Shown here one piece after another: positions 36,634 through 47,008 of a stretch of 64,000 nucleotides of DNA. The notes beneath the pieces are model-generated. The model ran no database searches. It was not told the DNA's origin and saw only the letters and a program-made list of their open reading frames with translations. The stretch's first letter is position 1; each line of letters begins with the position of its first letter. Position numbers and translations under genes: made by a program. Source of the stretch: Echeneis naucrates (lineage: Eukaryota; Chordata; Actinopteri; Carangiformes; Echeneidae); contig NC_042521.1 in NCBI RefSeq assembly GCF_900963305.1, positions 2,003,614 to 2,067,613 of the forward strand, read 5' to 3'.

Positions 36634-38228
36634 GGTCAGGGTTGTGTGTTCATTTAAAGGGTCAGGGTTGTGTGTTCATTTAAAGGATCAGGGTTGTGTG
36701 TTCATTTAAAGGATCAGGGTTGTGTGTTCATTTAAAGGGTCAGGGTTGTGTAGTCGGTTAAAGGCTCAAAGTTGTGTAGTTGTTTGATGGCTCAGGGTTG
36801 TGTAGTCATTTGAAGGCTCAGGGTTGTGTAGTCAGTTAAAGGCTCAGAGTTGTGTAGTTGTTTGATGGCTCAGGGTTGTGTAGTCATTTGAAGGCTCAGA
36901 GTTGTGTAGTTGTTTGATGGCTCAGGGTTGTGTAGTTGTTTGATGGCTCAGGGTTGTGTAGTTGTTTGGCTCAGGGTTGTGTAGTCATTTGAAGGCTCAG
37001 AGTTGTGTAGTCGTTTGATGGCTCAGAGTTGTGTAGTCATGTGAAGGCTCAGGGTTGTGTAATCATTGGAAGGCTCAGGGTTGTGTAGTCAGTTAAAGGC
37101 TCAGAGTTGTGTAGTCATGTGAAGGCTCAGGGTTGTGTAGTCAGTTAAAGGCTCAGAGTTGTGTAGTCATATGAAGGCTCAGGGTTGTGTAGTTGTTTGA
37201 TGGCTTAGGGTTGTGTAGTCATATGAAGGCTCAGGGTTGTGTAGTTGTTTGATGGCTCAGGGTTGTGTAGTCATATGAAGGCTCAGGGTTGTGTAGTTGT
37301 TTGGCTCAGGGTTGTGTAGTTGTTTGATGGCTCAAAGTTGTGTAGTCATTTGAAGGCTCAGGGTTGTGTAGTCAGTTAAAGGCTCAGGGTTGTGTAGTCA
37401 TTTGAAGGCTCAGGGTTGTGTAGTCAGTTAAAGGCTCAGGGTTGTGTAGTTGTTTGATGGCTCAGGGTTGTGTAGTCATATGAAGGCTCAGGGTTGTGTA
37501 GTTGTTTGATGGCTCAAAGTTGTGTAGTCATTTGAAGGCTCAGGGTTGTGTAGTCAGTTAAAGGCTCAGGGTTGTGTAGTCATTTGAAGGCTCAGGGTTG
37601 TGTAGTCAGTTAAAGGCTCAGGGTTGTGTAGTTGTTTGATGGCTCAGGGTTGTGTAGTCATATGAAGGCTCAGGGTTGTGTAGTTGTTTGATGGCTCAGG
37701 GTTGTGTAGTCATATGAAGGCTCAGGGTTGTGTAGTTGTTTGATGGCTCAAAGTTGTGTAGTCATTTGAAGGCTCAGGGTTGTGTAGTCAGTTAAAGGCT
37801 CAGGGTTGTGTAGTTGTTTGATGGCTCAAAGTTGTGTAGTCATTTGAAGGCTCAGGGTTGTGTAGTTGTTTGATGGCTCAGAGTTGTGTAGTTGTTTGAT
37901 GGCTCAGGGTTGTGTAGTTGTTTGATGGCTCAGAGTTGTGTAGTCATATGAAGGCTCAGGGTTGTGTAGTTGTTTGATGGCTCAAAGTTGTGTAGTCATT
38001 TGAAGGCTCAGGGTTGTGTAGTCAGTTAAAGGCTCAGGGTTGTGTAGTTGTTTGATGGCTCAAAGTTGTGTAGTCATTTGAAGGCTCAGGGTTGTGTAGT
38101 TGTTTGATGGCTCAGAGTTGTGTAGTTGTTTGATGGCTCAGGGTTGTGTAGTTGTTTGATGGCTCAGAGTTGTGTAGTCATATGAAGGCTCAGGGTTGTG
38201 TAGTTGTTTGATGGCTCAGAGTTGTGTA
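36634..38228. repeat. 26-bp minisatellite with higher-order structure, about 60 units
   Basis: About 1.6 kb of 26-bp units. Each starts GGCTCAGGGTTGTGTAGT and then carries one of three endings: TGTTTGAT, CATTTGAA (or CATATGAA), or CAGTTAAA. The first five units use a variant with GTGTTCATTTAAA. Marker units with CTCAAAGTTG occur at 37331, 37513, 37747, 37825, 37981 and 38059; their spacings (182, 234, 78, 156, 78) are multiples of 26, and blocks of 7 and 9 units recur. Confidence 0.95.
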
Positions 38229-38229
38229 T

Positions 38230-39720
38230 CACTGAAGCCTGACACAGGCCTCTGACCACAGCCATGATGAAGACACATGAAGACACATGAAAACAGACAC
38301 ACTACGCCGTCGGATGCTTTGACACAACTCGTCTCGCGGATCAAACGACTTCCCCGCGCAGACTAAACAGTTCAGCTCATTACATTAGACAGGAATGCAG
38401 CGCGGCAGATTTCCTATAGACGACAACTGAGACGTGAAATCAAAGCAAAGATGGAAGCAATCGGCATGTCACTGCTTCCTGTGGAATTTCTTCAGGATCT
38501 GCCATTTTGTCCGGCCCGACTCTGATCTCAGTCCAGGTTCTGTTTCACTGCGTATGGAGGGTTCATATTCTTTTCCAGTATGTCGTGTTTTCACTCCCAT
38601 CTGGGTCCCTTTATAGCTCATTTGTCATCTCTTTTCTCCATCGCTGAGGAAATTTTACGATCTTGGACGCACAACTCAACCAAAAATGATTCCTCCAGAC
38701 GATGCCAACAACATCTGGCTGCTCCGAAGCCAAACATCACTCCGGGGAATCTCATTCATGTGCTGCTGCGCTGTGGCGGGAATTTAAGGAATGGTTTGTG
38801 AATCTTACTGTTAAAATCTGTCTGACACAAACACAAAAGAAGCAGCTAGCTTGAATTAAAGAAGCTGAATTACATCAACAATTTATTTCTGCATTATTGA
38901 TAATTCATCATGTCAAACTTTAGTTTATAGCTTTCTCGTGCATTATCTAGACATCATCGGCCCATTAAGTCTGCTGATCACCATAATAAGTCGGTGAATC
39001 ACCCAACATGTCGCACATCAAACGATGTGCACGACTCAGCTGCTTCATTTCATCAGAAAACAAAGAGGCAGATGTGACATCATCATCCTGACAGTGAAAC
39101 AGGAAGCTGGAGGAACAGAGCGACGTGTCGACAGTCGACAGGGTTCAACTGCAGTTCAGTTTTCCAGTCAGAGCGAGTGTGTGTCTGTGTAATGGAGCTG
39201 ATGTGGACATAAAATATGTAGGAAGAATTCATTTACATACAAAATCATTACAAAAACAAACATGGAGAAAAAAAAACAGATGTGGAGAAAATGTTTGATG
39301 AATCTGTTAGAATTGGAACAATTTCATATATCGACATTTAGTTTTTGTTTCAAAAGAACAAGAAAAAAAAAAAAAAGCATACTGTAGCAAGTGAATGGAA
39401 ACAGGTAACACACGCTTTGTGTGTCAGGCAGGTACAAAGGCTTGGACCCGAACGCACAACAGAGATCAGAGACAGACATGAGGATCAGCTGGGGAAAGTT
39501 GAAAACCAGGCCAAAGGTACCAGGCGGGGTCAAACAGGAAGGACACGATGGAAACACACACAAATCGCTGCCGAGTCACACGACAAAATGGCAACAAACA
39601 CCTGAAGGACGAGACTCAGGCTTACCAAAGTAAAAGCAGGAAGTGGCAGGACAGAGACACAGACAGCTCAGTGAGCATTCAGACACACGGCGGAGGGACT
39701 TCAGAGAACGTTGGAGACAC
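38230..39720. other. Intergenic / 3' flank of the CD22-like gene
   Basis: No coding exon seen. A minus-strand AATAAA (plus TTTATT, 38882-38887) could end the CD22-like transcript, giving a 3' UTR of about 0.84 kb. Confidence 0.4.
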
Positions 39721-39725
39721 CAGCT

Positions 39726-42700
39726 CTACTTCGGGCTGGAGCTGTTCTCGTAGTCCACTTCAGGAGACGTCTTCGTTTTAGGATGCGGAAACTTTTGGAG
39801 ATAAAAGACACACAACAAACAGCTCAGATCCACCAAGACGAGGTTTGGTGTTTGTCAGAGGAATAAAGACTTTTGTGTGTTGTGTGTTAGTTTTTTGTTT
39901 AAATCCAGTTCTTCTTCCTTATCGTTCGCTCGTGTTCAGACATGTAACGAGTTCAACATGTCAAAATCAGTTAAATCGCCCGTTTCTTCCTGCTTCCTGT
40001 TGCTCCATCTTTATTCTAAATCTGACTTCTCACATGTAAACAATTAGGCCAGAAACCAGCAAACAGGACATCCAGGCTGAATATCTGATATTCTGACATT
40101 CTGATATCAGGACGTGACAAACACCAAGAAGGAGGACGAGGATTCAGTGATGAAATTAGCGGCTCATTTGGAATCAGGAGAAACCGGACATTTGGTATCC
40201 TACAAACTGTAAACTTGAAGTCGATGGGAAAATGTCCTGAGATGTAGAGGAAAAGAGATGAAATGTGTCCGTGTGGGTTTCAGATACCTGCAGTTGTTCG
40301 TAGTCAGAGTTGGCGCTGACGGTCCCCAGAGGGAGGAAGGGTTGCCCCCACTTCAGCTCAATCTGCTACGGAAATGAAATCAGATTAATCCAAGCTGAAC
40401 TGACCACAGCAGCAACAGACGGCTGGACGTCATCACATATCAAAGGCGAGCAAAGTTTCTCGCTCATTGTTCTAAATATTTATATTTGTGAATGTTTAAA
40501 AAATGATTTTGTGGAGCTGCAGCTCTTAAACAGTGAAGATGTCTAAATATTAGTCACGCTAATTTCCTGCTTCGGCCAAACAGCGTCAGCCAGACGAGAC
40601 TCAGACTGCAGCGTGACGTGCTTATCAGATCCATTACTGTCCGGCTGTCCGGCACTTTCTCTGCTTTAAAGCGGAGGAAGAAAAACGTCCTCTTACCTTC
40701 AGCCTCCGTAAAACACTTGACAGGAGGAGAGAAACAAAACACAGAGAGGGAGAATCAGCCGAAACTAAAAGGAAAGTGTCTAATAAAGAATCCTCAATAT
40801 CCTGATCAAATACTAACTAAAGTGAAAAGTGAGGGCTCTAACTCTCCACATGAAGGGAGACAAGGAGGGCACAGTCTGTTTCTCATCCTACCTCTGATAC
40901 TTGTACAAATCGACAACAACAGTCAGGAAGAAGAGCACCAACACGGCTCCACAGATCCCGTAAAGAGCCACCAGAGTGTCACCGCAGCCTGAGACACAGA
41001 ATTAAAACAAACACAATCAGCTTTCCAATTCCCTCCTTGTGTCACGCACTCCTTCCGTGATGCTCCAGGATATTTCGCAATCAAGTACTTTTTTTCATGA
41101 TGTGCTGATTTTCCTAAAACTGGCCCTGTTTGCATCAGTTAGCCTTTTCATTGGCCGGAGTCCCTTTCAGTTTCCAGGCAATGTGACACGCCGGGCCCTG
41201 AAGCGTACAGCCCCTCTGCCGGGCAGCCATTTCTGACAAACTTCACATTTCCATCAGAAGTTCAGACTGAAATGTTTGAAAACAGCAACACCTCTTATAT
41301 CACGTGTTGGATTATATGTTGAGGTTGTGGGGTTACATTTTTCAAATGCGATTTCCAAACTGATAGAAATCCATCAAAGTCGGGGTCAGACTGATTTGGT
41401 CGCCTGTCATTGATTTAAAAAACAGATTTTCATTCATGCGAGGCATCTCACTGCTGGATTTTCAGGTATGAGATAAAAAAAATGAGCAAACACAACTTTG
41501 TGTTTCCGCTGAGCAGCACTAGATAAACTCTCCTCACAGGAGTGCGTGTTTGTTCTTAAAAACACAGATGGTGATGCAACCATTGTGACATCAGCTCCCA
41601 TCTCTGAGCACCACCTCTCTTCTTGTTTTGATTGTAAAACATTTGGAAACAGTCATCTCACTTTATAATTGGTCATCTCTTATCAGTTCATCATCAGTGA
41701 TGATGAGCGATTCGGATTCTTCCATCAGCCGGTGAATCAGCGTTTCACTTCTTATGGGATTCAGTGACTTTCCTGTTGTACAATTCCACGTGTGAACGCA
41801 GAGAGCAGCAGGTTGATGAATACTTTACCTGGTCTGACCACCAGATTCACCAGTGACGAATTCTGGTAGCCGAGTGAGGACTGAGCCTTGCACAGATACG
41901 CCCCGCTGTCCTCCAGGCCGACCTGCAGGACCAGCGTGGCTCCTGATCCTTTCACAGTCAGCTGTGATGAGGAGAGACGATAAAGCTTTATATTCAGAGT
42001 GAACTTAAACAGGATGTGTCCCTGACGTACAGAGAGAGTGGCCAGAAGTACGAGGACAGGCTGAGGAATCATGTTTCCGGCAAATGTTTAAAACAGGCTG
42101 CAGGTTTGAACAACGTTTCTTGGCCAAAGTTCTTCAGGACACTGTCCAATTACTTCTGGCCACGTAGCATCTTTAGACTAAAAGCAGAGTGTCTCTCACC
42201 GCGCTGCCTTGCTGTCTGTACCAGGTGTAGCTGCTGACGGCGGGGTTGGCGTCACTCGTACACGTGAGTATCACAGAGCGTCCCTCAGGAACCGGACCAG
42301 ACACATCCAGAGCTGCCGTGGTGTATCTGGGAGCGTCTGCGAAGGCAGGCAGCGAGAGATTCTGAGGCTTCGGTGGCACACAGTCCAGCCGCCTGCTTCA
42401 GGCCCCCCCCGAGGTCACAACGTGTTCAAACACGTCGACTGTCATTCAGCAGAGTTAAAGGGCGATGAGTGAGTGAAATGGAGACGGAGTGAGTCAGATG
42501 TGTGAGTGGGTGAATGAATGAATCAATAAGTTGGTCTTCTTCAGAACGCTGTTAGTGAGTTTTCTTTTTGATTTTTGGATGATTTCTGGGAGAAGAAAAG
42601 TTTTGTGTTACATCTTTTCTTTGGAAACATCTTCTGACATGTTGGCCTCTCTTTTTACAGGAAACTATCTGAAGCATTTGCAGGAAAAATCATCGAGTTT

Positions 42701-45231
42701 AAACTGACAGTGATTCATAAAACAGCTCATATGTGGGAAGCTGCTTTAAAAGAGGCCTAACTTCATCATGCTGAATTTTCCAGGATCTGGAACAGAACTG
42801 ACGCTGGGAAACGACTCGGTGTCATGTGTATTTAACCCCGATCATTTTGTTCCTTGGATGAATAAAAGCTGCTCCATCAGCAGAGGTCACTGCAGACAAA
42901 ACTGAGACTCACACTCGACGTGAAGAATCTGATTTGCAAACGATGTTGTGCTGCCCCCTCTCGTCCGCGGGTAGGAAGCAGAGCAGCCGACGCTTAGCTG
43001 GTGATGATGAGCTGAGGCGATGAAGGTCAGTGTGGACGTCATCATCCACTGACCGGCCACACTTTGGCTCTGGAACAAAATAACCTGCATTACTCTTTTA
43101 AATGTCACCAATACAAATAAACCTTCATCTTGAAATAAGAAGTGAAGGGAAAATATTTTTATTTTTATTTTTTTACTTTAAAGTCATTTTGCTGTCAGTT
43201 TAGTGAAAACACACAAACAGATTAATGCTACAGTTTAATTTAACCGTCTCAGTGCTGCTGGAAAATGAAAGCACACAATGAGGAGTAATCCGTTCTCAAC
43301 AAATGTACCAACTATTTCCTTCTTTTATTGTTTTAATAAATATGAAATTGAGCTTCTTAAATTTGTAAATTTGGAGCAGGATAATGAATGAATGAATGAA
43401 TGAAGGGATGAACGAGCCGTCACCTGCTGTGTTTTCCTGCCCAGATCGTTGTAGCTGCCCAGGTGGGTCCAGCTGAGGGAGGGGGGCAGGATGGGGCAAA
43501 GCACGGGGGCCGAACACTGCAGCATCACACTGGACCCCTCTGAGATTCGACCCACATCAGCCAACGTGGGCTCAGGCGGTTCTGTTGTGGATGAAGCAGA
43601 AAACCAGGAACGAATGATGGAGTAAAAAAAGTAAAATCAAAGTCGTGCTTTTGGCCACCTGATGAGAAAAAGTTTTAGTCAAAAAACAAATAAAGAATTC
43701 AAAGTCAGAGGAGCTGCAGCTGATCAGAAGATTGTGTTGATGGTTAACACACTGCTATTTTCCAAATAACAAAAAACAAAAAATCAGAACCACGCTTGAC
43801 TTCGATCTCAAATTTCACCTCGACCGGAAACGTAGAATTCACGAGCTAAATTTGCTGGTTTCTGTCTGAAGTGTCCATACAAATAAGTGAGTGAGTGATG
43901 ACATCATCCATTCATCCGTTCATACCTGGCTGAGAGTGGATGATGACGCCTTTATTGAAGGTGAATTTAAGAGGATCGTCACAGTCCAGCCTGAAGAAGT
44001 ACACGTCGCTGTAGTCTGTCGGGAAACTGAAGAACACCGTGGTGCAATTCTTCTTCGTCAAGTCCCCGATTATTTGGCCCTGAAGAGAGATTCAAACACA
44101 AAACTTTGAACTGAATAATGTTATATTTCAGATGATTCACCATCAGTGATTTAAACTGATCTCCTGAATGGCTTCATTGCTGGAAAAGGAAACTGGAAAT
44201 GCTTTGCAGCCATCAGTGGGTGTCACCAAATGAAACCAAATGGCTCGATGCTGCTGAGCTGCGTGTAAGTGAAGGAAGAATGAACCTGTAGGGTGGGAAA
44301 GACGGGGGGACTGTGTATGTGTCCTCTCTTCCAGTTCCCGCCGTTGGAGCACTTCAGGAGGTTTGCTTCCTGACTCTCCGGGACCTCGAAGTGACACGGG
44401 ATTGTGACGCAGGAGTTAGTGATGCTGACAATCCTCTCAGGCAGCGTCACATTCCACGTTTTACCGGAGACACCTGCACAAACACAATAATGTCATTATT
44501 TTTGGAGCAGACCACTGCGGAATAAAATTTTTCCTTCTGTTTCAATACATTTGGCTCTTTTTGATCCACTAAATGCTCACAAACATCAGTGTTGTGTTTG
44601 GTTTTCATCTCTATTTCCATGCGTGACCTCTGCGTGTGATGATGAGCTGTAGAAATAAACTCACCTCACCTTTGGTTACTTCAAAACGAGCATCTCTTCC
44701 AAAGCAAGATGCAACCGGACATCGTTCTCTGTCTCCCCTCGTGATCCATTTCATTGTTTGCTGTTGAGTCTCTAAATCTATAAAGAGTGATCTACCAACC
44801 TGCACTGTCTAAAAATAAATTTGTCTCGTGTCACTTCCTGTTTGCTGTCCTTCCTCCATGTTTGATTTCTTGACCCCACCGAATGTATTTGCTTCATTGC
44901 ATCAATAATTAGCCACACATGTGTTGAGCCATTTTGGCTTTTCAAAACTGGGAGAAAACACATTTGGAGGTGAAGGAGGAGCAGAGGAGGAGTTAGGGGT
45001 GCAGTCTGTCAATCACCCCATAACCACGCCCTCTAATGCAACCTGCCTTACATGATGGTGGTCGTTAGAAAAGTGCTTTGAGGCGTCAGCTTCAAAATCC
45101 CTGATTTAGTTTGTAGGACCTGAATAATTAAACCACCAAAAGAAGAAGAAGAAATGTTGTAGAAATGCTGGAAGACACCGACCTTTCATCACAGTGATGA
45201 GGACAGCGAGCACCGTCAGACCAACACCCAT
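39726..45231 (-). CDS. CD22/Siglec-like inhibitory Ig receptor
   Basis: A type I membrane receptor of the CD22/Siglec group, likely on B cells or other leukocytes. Exons (minus): 45183-45231, 44286-44473, 43926-44079, 43424-43581, 42913-43069, 42200-42336, 41829-41961, 40892-40988, 40697-40715, 40288-40365 and 39726-39791; total 1,236 nt, 411 residues. The signal peptide is residues 1-17. The V-set domain has Siglec-type cysteines C38, C43 and C91, and Arg109 in VYFFRL at the place of the sialic-acid-binding arginine. Two C2-set domains follow; the second begins YAPRYT and contains ILTCTSDANPAV and DSGAYLC. One transmembrane helix is at about 331-349. The tail has SDYEQL (Tyr386), which fits the ITIM pattern, and VDYENS (Tyr404), a YxN Grb2-type site. 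The three Ig domains are fewer than mammalian CD22's seven. Each domain is split by an intron. Orthology to one named Siglec is not claimed. Confidence 0.85.
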
Positions 45232-46724
45232 CTCAGCTGCAGGAGAGGAAGTATCAACAAATAAATCTAACACACAAACAGAAATCAAAACATTTTAATG
45301 TCCTGCCTATATTCCAAAAACTTTTTTTGTTTTGTTCTTATTATTTCCCCAAGGACATAAAAAATCCAAAGAAATACATTTCCCATTGCTTGTTTCTTGG
45401 TGAGGACATTAAAAGGGTTAAAAGGGTTAAAAGGGTTAAAGGCAAAACAAAGATTCAAACTGTGATTCATGTGAACAAGATCATTCATACAGTCAGGATG
45501 TGGAGCCATCACCGTGCCAAAGGCAGAAAAAAAGAAACAAACGGACAAAATCAAGGAGCTACTTCCACAATAAACAACCCGTTTTGGTTTAATGTCCAGC
45601 ACACTCACAGTGAAATGTTCGACAGCCGTCCGACGTGTTTTACCTTTCTGATGATGATGATGAGGAGGAGCAGCTCATCCAAAGATGATCGCTGCGTGTT
45701 TGTTGCTATTTTTATGTTGATGTTCCGTAAAAGAGGAAGGAATATCTAAGTGTTGGAAGTTGTGAAATTTGAAAATGTTTTTGTGGGAAGTCCATCAAAG
45801 TGAATCTGACCGAAGCCAAACAAGAACTTTCCATAAATGTTTTTTAAAGTCCTCCTTTTCTTAACCAGCGATCCACTTTGATGTTTTTCGTTCGTGTGAT
45901 CTATTTTTAAACTATTTATTCTCATTTTGTTCAATTTCATATGAAAACATTTTTATACACAACCAGTCAAAGGTTTGGTCACATTTTCCTGTTCAGTTAA
46001 ATGGTGTGTGTGTGTGTGTGAAGTCAAAGCTGAAGAGCCTGAAACCTTCATTCTATCTGATGACCATGAGGGGGCGACTTCCTGTCAGACACACAATCAG
46101 TGGCCAAAACTTTTTTTCATTTTACTTTGTTCATTCATTCATCCATCTCCATCCATCTTTCCAGGTCTGGAGCCAATCCCAGCTCACACTGAGCGAGGGG
46201 CGGGGCCACCTGGACAGGACGCTAATTTACATTGTTTTCAAACTATTTCATAAAATTGAAAAAAAAAGTTAATCATTCATTGAAGTGTGAACTCAACAGT
46301 TCTCCTTTTTTTAATAAATAAGCATTGTGTTTGATCTGGAACTGAGGAAAAAGGAGGTCAGAGAGTCAGGCCAAAATCCGGTCGATGACGGTGGAGACTG
46401 TGGCGGAAAAATCCAGAGTAAGAACATCAAAGCGTTTCAGTCTGGACCAGAATCACACAAATCAGTCCATGGACACCTGAGGAAACCTCAGAGGAAACAC
46501 CAAACCTGAGCTGAACGCTCGTTTCCTGTTCCCTGAGTGTGAAGACGGTATTTCTGTCGTGACCTCTGTGCTGCGCTGAAGGCCGGCCGAAGAAGGAACT
46601 GACTGAAAATGGAAACGCAGAAAAAAGAAAAGAGGAAAGTGATGAAGCCAAGCAGCTGATGCTGCCGTAGACTGTGCTGAAGTCTTAATTAAGTCCCATT
46701 CAGTGGAAAACAGACGATGCATTT

Positions 46725-46800
46725 AGGATGAGTAGGGATGTTTTCCCATACACTTCAGTACAACAGGTCATTTTTCAGCTTTGGCTTCACTTTTCCAATC
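46725..46800 (+). repeat. Dispersed repeat fragment
   Basis: GAGTAGGGATGTTTTCCCAT and the following CACTTCAGTACAA parallel the copy near 25.02 kb. The segment continues into TTTGGCTTCACTTTTC, which I recall as part of a common percomorph repeat. Confidence 0.55.
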
Positions 46801-46955
46801 CGAAATCTACGTACATTTTTATCTATGACTCAAATGGATCCACAGCAGAAACTCAGGGGATGTTTGTTCGTCTTCCAGTTAACTGAATTTTAACAGAGAT
46901 CATCTGTAATAACACGAGCTCATCAACCCTGTTTAGACAAATCTGATTGATAACA

Positions 46956-46960
<5 letters not shown>

Positions 46961-46999
<39 letters not shown>
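46961..46999. repeat. (GT)n microsatellite
   Basis: About 19 perfect GT units, followed by a short GA run. Confidence 0.95.

Positions 47000-47008
<9 letters not shown>

Noticed and set aside
36634-38228. Telomere-like or CRISPR-like array, because of GGGTT and regular spacing
   Set aside because: Units are 26-bp head-to-tail copies with no unique spacers, and TTAGGG is not tandemly repeated; it is an ordinary minisatellite with higher-order structure.
45411-45440. Interstitial telomere-like repeat
   Set aside because: Only three units of GTTAAAAGG, which is not the vertebrate telomere unit.
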